NCBI GenBank assembly: GCA_028692535.1
Contig: JAQUXD010000008.1
Span: forward strand, 1 to 28,155
Reading direction: 5' to 3'
DNA from: Eubacteriales bacterium
GTDB taxonomy: Bacteria > Bacillota > Clostridia > Peptostreptococcales > Anaerovoracaceae
Length of the DNA stretch: 28,155 bases
Shown here: piece by piece, positions 16,476 through 23,834 of the stretch
Layout: the number at the start of each line of letters is the position of its first letter
How positions within the stretch are numbered: position 1 is the first letter of the stretch
Made by a program: the position numbers and the translations under genes
Notes under the pieces: generated by a model
Told to the model about the DNA's origin: nothing
What the model saw: only the letters and a program-made list of their open reading frames with translations
Databases searched by the model: none

Positions 16476-16710
16476 CGATGTATACAACCGCGGTACCACC
16501 CTGTTTACCGGAAAACCGGTCACTCTGCAGGTTCTGTCAAACCCAGGGTTTCGATAACGGGACCTTCCGGGATCCCTTATCAGCCTTTGCGTTGGGGGAT
16601 CCAGCTCAAGAGCGAGAATACCGGACTTTTTGGTATCGGCTCGCAGCGACCGCCGACTCTCTGAAACGCTATGACATCCGGTAGCACTCCGTCATTGCTT
16701 TTATATATTG
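16443..16710 (-). ncRNA. T-box riboswitch (tRNA-Leu, CUC specifier) of the leuACDB operon
   Basis: This leader senses the charging state of tRNA and allows readthrough when uncharged tRNA accumulates. The invariant T-box AGGGTGGTACCGCGG is at 16488-16502 and would pair with the tRNA acceptor end. Stem I shows GACGGAGTGCT at the base, the AG-bulge AGAGAG at 16657-16662 and a distal stem AGTCGG/CCGATA. The specifier region reads ATTCTCGCTCTTGAGCTG, so the specifier is read as CTC (16614-16616), a leucine codon, which agrees with the downstream leucine genes. The competing terminator (16443-16475) has arms TCCCTGGAGTA and TACTCCGGGGA plus TTTTTT. Stem boundaries were drawn by eye. Confidence 0.95.
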
Positions 16711-16716
16711 TCCATA

Positions 16717-16745
16717 AGTGTACAAAAGCTGAAAGCACTTGTCAA
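16717..16745 (-). promoter_or_regulatory. Sigma-A promoter of the leucine operon
   Basis: The minus strand has a consensus TTGACA at 16740-16745, a 17-base spacer and TACACT at 16717-16722. Transcription would start near 16710, just before the T-box Stem I. Confidence 0.7.
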
Positions 16746-16850
16746 ACACTTTTTGAATTTATTTTATTTATGAAAGTATAAGGCTAAATTATCGCTTTAG
16801 GAAAAAAAGTCTGTTACTGCTTAATTTATTCTTTAATCTTTTTGGCAAAG

Positions 16851-16859
16851 TGGTATAAT
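16851..16859 (+). promoter_or_regulatory. Extended -10 promoter of the aminotransferase-PhzF pair
   Basis: TGGTATAAT combines a TGn extension with a perfect -10 hexamer, without a recognisable -35. The start site would be near 16866, about 40 bases before the ATG. An inverted repeat, TTCTC-GAAAA-GAGAA at 16861-16875, covers the expected start. Confidence 0.65.
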
Positions 16860-16860
16860 G

Positions 16861-16875
16861 TTCTCGAAAAGAGAA
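16861..16875 (+). repeat. Inverted repeat at the transcription start of the aminotransferase
   Basis: TTCTC and GAGAA form 5-bp arms around GAAAA, directly after the -10 element. It could be an operator or a small 5' hairpin. It is short enough to occur by chance. Confidence 0.3.
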
Positions 16876-16905
16876 CCCTCGTGTTCGCACTATAAGGAGG
16901 AGACC

Positions 16906-18093
16906 ATGAAATTTTCCAGCAAGATCCAACGTTGCGCTCTGTCTCCCATACGCAAATTCTATCCGTATCAGGTGGAATGCGTCAAACAGGGCAAGAAAAT
17001 CTATCATCTCAACATCGGTCAACCCGATATCAAAACCCCTCCCATTTACTTCGAGACTGTGCGCAATTTTAGTGCGCCCGTTCTGGAGTATGCACCCTCT
17101 CCGGGTATTCCTTCCGTCATACAGGCTGTTCAAAAATACTTTGAAGAGATCGGCATCCATTACGATACGCCCGATATCGTCGTCACATCCGGCGGCAGCG
17201 AAGCTTTGATGTTTACCATGGCCACCATTTTGGATGACGGAGACGAGATCCTGATCCCGGAGCCTTTTTATCCCAATTACAGTACCTTCGTAAACACCAC
17301 CGGCGGAAAGATCGTACCGATCCCGACCACAGCCGAGGAAGGCTACCATTACGCAGACAAAGACAAAATCGAAAAACTGATCACTCCCCATACCCGGGCA
17401 ATCATGTTCACCAATCCGGGAAATCCGACCGGCGCTGTTTTGAACCACGAAGAATGCAAGATGCTTGCAGAGCTGGCTGTGAAACACGACCTCTTCCTGA
17501 TCGCCGACGAAGTGTACAGAGAATTCATTTACAGCGGCGAACCCCTGTCTTCCATGGGCAGTTTCAAAGAAGCAGAAAATCACGTGATCCTGATCGATTC
17601 CGTTTCCAAGCGATTTTCCGCCTGCGGTGCCAGGATCGGCGTTGTCATCACGAAAAACAAGGACTTCCAGGGTGAATTCATGAAGCTCTGCCAGGCCAGA
17701 CTCTCCGTCGCCACGCTGGATCAGCTTGCTTCCGCCCAATTGTACACAGTGGACAAGAGCTACTTCGAAGAGGTACGTGTCGAGTATAAGAAGAGAAGAG
17801 ACACAGTCTACAACGCGTTGTCGAAGATCCCCGGCGTCATATGCAAGGAGCCGAAGGGCGCCTTTTATGTCATGGCCAAACTGCCGGTGAAAAACGCCGA
17901 GGATTTCCTGGTTTGGCTGCTCACGGAATTCGAAGACAAAGGAGAGACAGTTATGTACGCGCCCGGCGGCGGATTCTACGCCACACCGGGAAAAGGACTT
18001 AACGAAATCAGGATCGCCTACGTCCTGAACTGTCAGGATCTTGAGCGGGCCATTGAACTGCTTCGCCTCGCGCTGGAGCAATACAAAGACTGA
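16906..18093 (+). CDS. Class I PLP-dependent aminotransferase
   Basis: This 395-residue enzyme has the aspartate-aminotransferase fold type I. Visible landmarks are the N-terminal IYHLNIGQPDI, the cofactor loop SGGSEA, NPGNPTG (170-176), the cofactor-binding Asp201 in LIADEVYREF and the Schiff-base Lys235 in DSVSKRFSACGARIG; NEIRIAYVLN carries the substrate-carboxylate Arg. Members near this sequence are annotated as aspartate, alanine or aromatic aminotransferases and the amino donor cannot be fixed. The ATG at 16906 follows AAGGAGGAGACC. It is divergent from the leucine operon and 11 bases ahead of a PhzF-family gene, so the two form a bicistronic unit. A role in the final step of leucine synthesis is possible but only a guess from position. 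Confidence 0.9.
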   Translation: MKFSSKIQRCALSPIRKFYPYQVECVKQGKKIYHLNIGQPDIKTPPIYFETVRNFSAPVLEYAPSPGIPSVIQAVQKYFEEIGIHYDTPDIVVTSGGSEALMFTMATILDDGDEILIPEPFYPNYSTFVNTTGGKIVPIPTTAEEGYHYADKDKIEKLITPHTRAIMFTNPGNPTGAVLNHEECKMLAELAVKHDLFLIADEVYREFIYSGEPLSSMGSFKEAENHVILIDSVSKRFSACGARIGVVITKNKDFQGEFMKLCQARLSVATLDQLASAQLYTVDKSYFEEVRVEYKKRRDTVYNALSKIPGVICKEPKGAFYVMAKLPVKNAEDFLVWLLTEFEDKGETVMYAPGGGFYATPGKGLNEIRIAYVLNCQDLERAIELLRLALEQYKD

Positions 18094-18104
18094 CCGGAGA
18101 TGCC

Positions 18105-18989
18105 ATGAAAACAGTAAAAGTATTCCACTATGACGCTTTTACAAAGACCGCCGGCAAGGGAAACCCTGCCGGCGTCATTTTTGTAGCGGAAACTTATACA
18201 ACAAACGAAATGCAGGAAATCGCCCGGCAAATCGGCTTCAGCGAATGCGCATTTGTTCTGCCTTCTCAGAAGGCGGATCTGCAGCTGCGCTACTTTACAC
18301 CCGGCGCGGAAGTCAATCTCTGCGGGCATGCCACTGTAGCATCCATTTTTGCGTTGTACAACGGATTGGCGGCCGAGGATGCGCCGATCCGCAAGAGAGT
18401 TGAGACCAAGGCGGGAATCATCGACATCGTATACCGCCCCGATACCAAAGAGGTTTCTATGACACAGGCCGCCGCAGTGTTTGAACCTTTTACCGGAAAT
18501 GTCAAGGCACTCTTGGGCACGATCGGACTGAACGCGGAAGATCTGGACCCACGCTATCCCGTCGTTTACGGCTCCACCGGGCTGTGGACGTTGATTCTGC
18601 CTGTCAAGACCTTGGATGCCTGCTCCCGAATGGTACCCGATCACCACGCTTTTCCGCCGGTTCTGACGGAGAGACCCAACACCTCCGTCCACCCCCTGTG
18701 CGTGGAAACGATCCATCCGGAAGCCACGCTCCACGGCAGACACTTCTCCGCGGCGATCACAGGACGCGTGGAAGACCCCATCACCGGCACCGCCTGTGGG
18801 GTTATGGGCGCCTACTACATCACCTTTATGGACCCCGGCATGGAAAGCTGTGACATCCTGATCGAGCAGGGCCAGGAAGCCGGCTACGACGGACTCGTTC
18901 ACGTATGGGCGCACAAAACCGGGGGATCCACAGAGGTTCAGATCGCAGGAACCGCTGTCTATGTAGAAGATCTTCAGGCGCAGATCTAG
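18105..18989 (+). CDS. PhzF-family isomerase/epimerase-like protein
   Basis: This 294-residue protein has the diaminopimelate-epimerase fold of the PhzF family. Typical elements are GNPAGV (19-24), the catalytic glutamate Glu47 in IGFSECAFV, RYFTPGAEVNLCGHATVAS and the second-half DPITGTACGVMGAYY. PhzF itself isomerises a phenazine precursor, but most members are single genes of unknown substrate and no phenazine gene is present here. It begins 11 bases after the aminotransferase stop, with CGGAGATGCC before the ATG, and ends at a bidirectional terminator. Pairing with an aminotransferase hints at a shared amino-acid-derived substrate; this is inference. Confidence 0.88.
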   Translation: MKTVKVFHYDAFTKTAGKGNPAGVIFVAETYTTNEMQEIARQIGFSECAFVLPSQKADLQLRYFTPGAEVNLCGHATVASIFALYNGLAAEDAPIRKRVETKAGIIDIVYRPDTKEVSMTQAAAVFEPFTGNVKALLGTIGLNAEDLDPRYPVVYGSTGLWTLILPVKTLDACSRMVPDHHAFPPVLTERPNTSVHPLCVETIHPEATLHGRHFSAAITGRVEDPITGTACGVMGAYYITFMDPGMESCDILIEQGQEAGYDGLVHVWAHKTGGSTEVQIAGTAVYVEDLQAQI

Positions 18990-18997
18990 AAAGAAAC

Positions 18998-19044
18998 AAA
19001 AAAAACGCCGTGGCCGCCGGTTGATCTCGGGGCCACGGCATTTT
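18998..19044. terminator. Bidirectional terminator between the PhzF and ald genes
   Basis: GCCGTGGCC (19007-19015) pairs perfectly with GGCCACGGC (19031-19039) around a 15-base loop. It has an A-run on the left and TTTT on the right, so it can stop both convergent transcripts. Confidence 0.88.
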
Positions 19045-19066
19045 GATTCATTGTGGGATCTTGCAG

Positions 19067-20188
19067 CTAGAAGGATTCAGCCAGTTCGTTCACATCGGTC
19101 AGCGGGCGGTTCTGTTTGACAGCTGTTTCAGCCAAAGTCAGTTTTCCGTCGTAGCAGGTGAGGCCGGTGCGCATGAAGTACTTATTGTCTTTCAACGCTT
19201 TTTCCACACCTTTTTCTGCGATTTCCAAAACGATGGGCAATGTGGCGGATGCCAGCATTTCCGAAGAAGTCTTGGCAAAAGCGGAAGGGATATTGTCCAC
19301 ACAATAATGGATAATGCCATCCACGACGAAAGTCGGATCCGTGTGGGTAGTGCTGCTGCATGTCTCGATCGCACCCGGTTCATCGCAGGCTACGTCGACG
19401 ATCATGGCGCCGGGCTTCATCATCTTCAGGTCTTTCTTCCAGACCAACGGTTCGTTTTTGGTCCGATCCCACATAATGCAGTTGATGATCACATCCGATT
19501 CCTTGATACATTTTACAAAGTTCGCACGATTGGACATCAGGAAGGTCACATTGGGAGGCAAAGCCAGTCGAGCCGCTTCCATCGCCTTGAGGCTGTTGTC
19601 GATGATGCGCACTTCATTGCCCAGAGCTGCCGCAAAAGTCGCTGCGCCCATGCCGCTGTTGCCGGCGCCGATGATGGTGATCACGGGCGTGTCCACACCG
19701 GTGATATTGCAAAGGATCTGTCCGTCTCCACCGTGAACCGCCTGCTTAAAGTGCATGGCAGCCATAAAACCGCCTCGTCCGGCAATCTGGCTCATGGGTT
19801 TGAGCAGCGGAAAGCCTCCGTTGGCATCTCTGAAATCCTCATAAGCAAATGCAGCGCATCCGCTCTTGAGCAGAACATCCGTCTCCTCAGGATGCGCATT
19901 GGAATGGATATACGTCATAAGGATCTTGTCCTTGGTCATATACTTGAACTCCTGGGGGAAGAGTTCCTTGACCTTGTAGATGAGCGTAGATTTCGTATAT
20001 ACGGTATCCGCATCGGCGATGGTCGCTCCTGCAGCCGCATAATCTTCGTCGGAAGCTCCGGCAATCTTTCCGGCGTCATGCTCCACGTAAACTTCGTGCC
20101 CCTTCGATACCAGTTCGCGCACCGTATCGGGAACCGCGGCAACGCGGTATTCGTTCGGCTTGATCTCCTTTAATACTCCAATGATCAT
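19067..20188 (-). CDS. ald: Alanine dehydrogenase family protein
   Basis: This 373-residue protein of the AlaDH/PNT family probably catalyses NAD-dependent oxidative deamination of alanine to pyruvate and ammonium. It has the N-terminal GVLKEIKPNEYRVA (Arg15), Lys74 in KVKE, His95 in TYIHSNA, the Rossmann GAGNSGMG (174-181), and VDVACDEPGAIET and TTHTDPTFVVDGIIHYC. The region after HYC reads VDNIPSAFAKTSS where most alanine dehydrogenases have VANMPGAVPRTST, and THLAP-type sequence is replaced by IHSNAHPE, so substrate range may differ. AAAGGAGTACGAA supports the start. It has a consensus sigma-54 promoter and lies directly downstream of a sigma-54 activator gene, separated by that gene's terminator. 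Confidence 0.82.
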   Translation of the reverse strand: MIIGVLKEIKPNEYRVAAVPDTVRELVSKGHEVYVEHDAGKIAGASDEDYAAAGATIADADTVYTKSTLIYKVKELFPQEFKYMTKDKILMTYIHSNAHPEETDVLLKSGCAAFAYEDFRDANGGFPLLKPMSQIAGRGGFMAAMHFKQAVHGGDGQILCNITGVDTPVITIIGAGNSGMGAATFAAALGNEVRIIDNSLKAMEAARLALPPNVTFLMSNRANFVKCIKESDVIINCIMWDRTKNEPLVWKKDLKMMKPGAMIVDVACDEPGAIETCSSTTHTDPTFVVDGIIHYCVDNIPSAFAKTSSEMLASATLPIVLEIAEKGVEKALKDNKYFMRTGLTCYDGKLTLAETAVKQNRPLTDVNELAESF

Positions 20189-20241
20189 TTCGTACTCCTT
20201 TCAGCTTTGACAGGTAAAAACCATTCTGTTCAAATAAGAAG

Positions 20242-20258
20242 TGCAATATATGTGCCAA
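20242..20258 (-). promoter_or_regulatory. Sigma-54 (-24/-12) promoter of ald
   Basis: The minus strand reads TTGGCACATATATTGCA, matching the consensus TGGCAC-N5-TTGCA with the required 10 bases between the GG and GC dinucleotides. The start would be near 20230, about 40 bases before the ald ATG. Such promoters are silent without an AAA+ activator, and one is encoded immediately upstream. Confidence 0.9.
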
Positions 20259-20265
20259 CTTCAAG

Positions 20266-20282
20266 GCCTTGCAATGCAAGGC
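20266..20282. promoter_or_regulatory. 17-bp palindrome next to the ald sigma-54 promoter
   Basis: GCCTTGCA and TGCAAGGC are perfect 8-bp arms around one central base. The site ends 8 bases before the -24 element. It is a strong candidate for the binding site of the Fis-type helix-turn-helix of the adjacent activator, although such enhancer sites usually lie 80-150 bases upstream. A related TTGCGCAA lies at 20327-20334. Confidence 0.65.
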
Positions 20283-20332
20283 TTTAAAAGATCGACCCCG
20301 AAAATGCGACAATATTTCGCCGCTTATTGCGC

Positions 20333-20360
20333 AAAAACCGACAAATACTTGTCGGTTTTT
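20333..20360 (-). terminator. Intrinsic terminator of the sigma-54 activator gene
   Basis: AAAAACCGACAA and TTGTCGGTTTTT form a perfect 12-bp stem around a 4-base loop, 3 bases past the activator stop codon. It isolates ald from the activator transcript and leaves ald dependent on its own sigma-54 promoter. Confidence 0.93.
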
Positions 20361-20363
20361 GTT

Positions 20364-21782
20364 TCAGCCGTGCTTTGCCGGCTCATATTTCAACTGCAGC
20401 TGCTTCATCTTGTATGTGAGCGTCTGTCTGGGAATACCAAGAAGCTCGGCGGTCTTCGTTTTGTTTCCTGCGGCTCGCTGAAGCGCACGGAGTATCAAAT
20501 CTTTTTCCAGGGCTTCCATTGCCCGGGACAACGGAAGGATCTCATTTCCGTCGGCGTTTTCCGAGTTGTCCGGACCTCTTTCATTCTCGAACAGTCGCTC
20601 ATGCAAATAGGACGGAAGATGCTCCGGCCCAAGGATCTCGTCGTCTCCGGCGAATTCCACAGCCAACTCGATCACGTTCTTCAGTTCGCGCACATTTCCC
20701 TCCCAGCGATAAGAAAGAAGGGCTTCTCTGAGAGGACCGGTGATCCCGCGAATGTGTTTCCCGTAGAGGTCTTGAAAATGCTTGATATAGTATTCGATAA
20801 ACAGCTCAATGTCCTCCTGTCGCTTTCGCAGAGGCTGGATTCGGATGATGCTGCTGGAAAACCGGTAAAACAGATCTTTGCGCAATATGTTCCGCGCCAT
20901 AGCTTCTTCGGGCTCCACGTTCATGGCTGCGATGATCTTTACATTGACTGTTTTGTCCCGGTTGTCGCCCAAAGGTCGGAAAGTGCCATCCTGCAGAACG
21001 CGGAGCAGCTTGGCCTGCACCTGATACGGAATCGCATTCAGCTCATCCAAAAACAGTATGCCTCCGTCGGCCTCTTCGAACAGCCCTCTGCGATTTTCCG
21101 CACCGGTATATATGCCCCGCTTCGTACCGAAAAGAATGGACTCCATCAGATTTTCCGGAACCGTCGCGCAATTGAGCACGACGACTTTGCTTCGGGGAAC
21201 GCCGCTCTGAGTAATCATCGCTTGCGCAAACAGTTCCTTCCCCGTTCCGGTCTCTCCGTAAATGAGCGTTGGATTCGGCAACTTTGCCAACGTCCTTGCC
21301 ATATCGATGTTCTTGCGCATTTCCGGATTTCGGGTCTGGATCAGGCTGAAAGTGATATAGCCCGATTCCCGCTGCAGCGTCTCAAGAAATTCGTTAAAGA
21401 TCACATCACTCTCTTCGCTGTCCACGTTTTCCAAGGGTTCCACATCCTTGGCCAACTCTACGACACCGACGATCTTCCCTCGACGACGGATGGGCAGAGT
21501 GACGTTGTGGGAAACAAATTCATGCCCCAGATAATCGTGATACCGCTGATTTTTCTGAACGACGATCTCCCCTGTGGTCATGCATCGATAAATCGAACTG
21601 TTCGCCCGAGTCACGTCCGTGTAGACTTCAAAAAAGTTCTTGTTCAGAATATCCTTAGCCGCATACTCGGTCTGAATGTTGGTTCTGGAATCATAGCGGG
21701 AATTGAAAATGATGTTGAATTTGCTGTCTACGATCAGAATATAATCCAAACTGTTGAATAAAAAGCTGCCGATGGATAACAA
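20364..21782 (-). CDS. Sigma-54-dependent PAS-AAA+-Fis transcriptional activator
   Basis: This 472-residue enhancer-binding protein has an N-terminal PAS-like sensor (about 5-120), an AAA+ sigma-54 interaction domain (about 145-380) and a Fis-type helix-turn-helix (NKTKTAELLGIPRQTLTYK, 440-458). Walker A is GETGTGKE (176-183), Walker B GGILFLDE (240-247), and the sigma-54-contacting loop is GIYTGA (223-228) instead of the usual GAFTGA. The arginine-finger region RKDLFYRF is intact. The start is TTG, chosen because AGGAGG sits 8 bases before it. It follows the GPH symporter by 15 bases, so both are probably co-transcribed, and it precedes ald, whose sigma-54 promoter is the obvious target. The PAS ligand is unknown. 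Confidence 0.95.
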   Translation of the reverse strand: MLSIGSFLFNSLDYILIVDSKFNIIFNSRYDSRTNIQTEYAAKDILNKNFFEVYTDVTRANSSIYRCMTTGEIVVQKNQRYHDYLGHEFVSHNVTLPIRRRGKIVGVVELAKDVEPLENVDSEESDVIFNEFLETLQRESGYITFSLIQTRNPEMRKNIDMARTLAKLPNPTLIYGETGTGKELFAQAMITQSGVPRSKVVVLNCATVPENLMESILFGTKRGIYTGAENRRGLFEEADGGILFLDELNAIPYQVQAKLLRVLQDGTFRPLGDNRDKTVNVKIIAAMNVEPEEAMARNILRKDLFYRFSSSIIRIQPLRKRQEDIELFIEYYIKHFQDLYGKHIRGITGPLREALLSYRWEGNVRELKNVIELAVEFAGDDEILGPEHLPSYLHERLFENERGPDNSENADGNEILPLSRAMEALEKDLILRALQRAAGNKTKTAELLGIPRQTLTYKMKQLQLKYEPAKHG

Positions 21783-21797
21783 AGATCACGCCTCCTT

Positions 21798-23222
21798 TCA
21801 GCGAAACATATTTTCGATTTTGTCGATCTCTTCCCGGGGCAAGGACTCCAGGCCCTGCTCACGCCTGTACAGCTGTTCGCTGAGCAGTGTGAATCCCGCT
21901 TTGTTCACTTTGTAGCGGGACAGGAAGTATGCGCAGGACAGCATACCCAGGGCAGGAAACAGAATAAAGATCCGCTCCAGCATAGCCAGCGCCGCAGGAT
22001 CCTGAACTGCAAGAGTGCCGTCGAAGCCGGAAAAATCCAACAATCCCGTCACCAGGCGAAGCGTCAGCGCGACCGCCGCAACAGATATCAGCGACTGCAG
22101 CGCCATCAAATTGCCTTCCCGTCGCTTTCCGAACCGGTATTCATCCAGATCCGTCACATCGTAGAAATTGGTATTGCACAGCTGCCAGAAGACGGCCTGG
22201 GCATACACGCAAGCAAGCACGTACACGTACATCTCCATTTTCGAATCGATGCCGCGAAAGACAAAAAAGAAGGCCAGGATACCGGTCCCGGTTGTGGAAG
22301 CCACGAGCAATTCCTTCTTGCCGTACTTCAAAGCGCCTCTGGCGATCACCAAGATAAAGCCCATTTTGATCAAGCTTGTGACGATGTACAGTGGTGAAAT
22401 GAATGTGGACGAAATGCCCATGCGGTAGACCACATAAAACACCATGCAAGCTGTGTAGGTCGTATAGGAAAAGCTGATGCCGATCTTGGAATAGATCAAG
22501 AGCCGATAGGGCTTGATGTGCAGCAGCTCCGAATAGTCCCGCAGCGTGGACAGCAGGCTCTGCTTGTCCGGTGGCGTTATGACGACTCTCTCCCGACCCC
22601 GGGTGCTGTTCCAGCAAATCATGATCCCGGCAAAAACCAGGCAGCTCAGAGCCACAACGAACGTGAACCAGGCGCTGCTCTCGGACATTCCGTTTCCGAC
22701 GAGGAGCGCGATCACAGCCAGCGGCGCCGCCGATCCGATAAGATCCCCTGTCACACTGAATATTCTGGAGGTGCTGATCATGCGGATCCTGTCCTCGTAA
22801 TCCGTAGCCACGTCCGCGCCCAAGGCCAGAAATGCCACAAAAAAAACGGCAAAGGATGTCCAGTATAAGAATCCGAACGTCATATAATACGCCATCTGAA
22901 CACCGGGACTGGCTTGAAGATTATAGTAGCAGGCCATGAAACTGATGGGCATGGCAAACGCCCCGAAAAGGATCAGCGGCCTTCTGCGCCCGAAACGGCT
23001 GCGCAGGTTGTCGGAAAACCGTCCGACTAAAATGCTGAATATCGCATCGGCCATGATCGTGATGGAAATGATCGTACCGGCCCTTCCGGCTTCCATCCCC
23101 ACGATGCCGGTCAAAAACAGAAGCTGATATGTGCTTTGAAAATTGTAATAACAGGCGTCGGGGAGATAACCGACGCCGTATCCGATATGCCTTTTAAACT
23201 GTTGGAATCTTGTCTCTTGCAT
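21798..23222 (-). CDS. GPH-family (MFS_2) sodium/sugar symporter-like transporter
   Basis: This 474-residue membrane protein has about 12 helices and the glycoside-pentoside-hexuronide cation symporter signature (PF13347): YGVGYLPDACYYNFQSTYQLLFLTG at the start, and GRFSDNLRSRFGRRRPLILFGA in the loop between helices 2 and 3, where melibiose permease has its conserved Asp and Arg residues. Family members carry sugars, glucuronides or other organic solutes with Na+ or H+; the substrate here is unknown. The start ATG lacks a clear ribosome site (a GGAGG lies about 25 bases upstream), but the protein begins as the family does. It lies 45 bases after the PspC gene and 15 bases before the sigma-54 activator. 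Confidence 0.86.
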   Translation of the reverse strand: MQETRFQQFKRHIGYGVGYLPDACYYNFQSTYQLLFLTGIVGMEAGRAGTIISITIMADAIFSILVGRFSDNLRSRFGRRRPLILFGAFAMPISFMACYYNLQASPGVQMAYYMTFGFLYWTSFAVFFVAFLALGADVATDYEDRIRMISTSRIFSVTGDLIGSAAPLAVIALLVGNGMSESSAWFTFVVALSCLVFAGIMICWNSTRGRERVVITPPDKQSLLSTLRDYSELLHIKPYRLLIYSKIGISFSYTTYTACMVFYVVYRMGISSTFISPLYIVTSLIKMGFILVIARGALKYGKKELLVASTTGTGILAFFFVFRGIDSKMEMYVYVLACVYAQAVFWQLCNTNFYDVTDLDEYRFGKRREGNLMALQSLISVAAVALTLRLVTGLLDFSGFDGTLAVQDPAALAMLERIFILFPALGMLSCAYFLSRYKVNKAGFTLLSEQLYRREQGLESLPREEIDKIENMFR

Positions 23223-23267
23223 CGCAGCGGATACGCCAGGGCGATCCGACCTCCGTTTCTCCAGGAA

Positions 23268-23816
23268 CTAGGCCTTTTTGACGATAAAAAATACTCCTGC
23301 TAAAACCATCCCCACGCCTACCATGGCGCGGCTGTCCACCCAGGGGAAAAACACCTTGAGCAGGATGAGCCCACCCATAGTCACAAGCGCAAGTCCCAAC
23401 ACTTTTCCGGAATCCCGGGTTTTCTCCTTTGCAGGTGGACCTGCATAGGCACTTTCCGGCGCCGGACTTGACTGACGAGCGGGAGCAGTCTCTTCGACGC
23501 CTTCCTGAGAAACAGTCTCCGAAGCATGATTTTCGTAGCGCGTTCCATCCGAAGCGACATAGCCCGGAGTGCCTCCGTCTGCGGAGACCGGCGCCGGAGA
23601 ATATGTCTGCTGAACCTCCGCCGTCAGTGGTTCGGAGGGGATCACCAGCGCGGCGATCAGATAAAACAGCAGTCCGGCTCCATAGACCAGCGTAAACAGT
23701 ACAAAGAGCAGCCGTACCACTAAAGAATCCACATTGAAGTATTCGGCGATGCCCCCGCAAACACCGAACAGGGCTTTGTCCTGCTGTGACTTGTATAGTC
23801 TTCCTTTTCTTTCCAT
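23268..23816 (-). CDS. PspC-domain membrane protein
   Basis: This 182-residue protein begins with a PspC domain (residues 5-63): RLYKSQQDKALFGVCGGIAEYFNVDSLVVRLLFVLF followed by a hydrophobic hairpin ending AALVIPSEP. A Ser/Pro/Glu-rich linker (about 65-135) follows, then two C-terminal helices (LGLALVTMGGLILL and VGVGMVLAGVFFIV) like the membrane part of LiaF/DUF5668 proteins. PspC-type proteins sense or respond to envelope stress. It lies 18 bases after a GH25 lipoprotein gene, and AAAGGAACC precedes the ATG. Its context suggests an envelope role, but no LiaRS-type two-component genes are nearby. Confidence 0.88.
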   Translation of the reverse strand: MERKGRLYKSQQDKALFGVCGGIAEYFNVDSLVVRLLFVLFTLVYGAGLLFYLIAALVIPSEPLTAEVQQTYSPAPVSADGGTPGYVASDGTRYENHASETVSQEGVEETAPARQSSPAPESAYAGPPAKEKTRDSGKVLGLALVTMGGLILLKVFFPWVDSRAMVGVGMVLAGVFFIVKKA

Positions 23817-23834
23817 TTAAATAGGTTCCTTTCT

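Noticed and set aside
16861..16875. Inverted repeat TTCTC/GAGAA as a firm operator
   Set aside because: Arms are only 5 bp and may occur by chance; kept as a low-confidence repeat only.
16789..18081. A 430-codon open frame antisense to the aminotransferase
   Set aside because: It lies wholly opposite a well-conserved enzyme, has no family resemblance or ribosome site, and results from the codon bias of the real gene.
20241..21761. A 506-codon open frame antisense to the sigma-54 activator
   Set aside because: It would overlap the ald promoter, the terminator and the whole activator gene; the activator has intact domains in the other frame.
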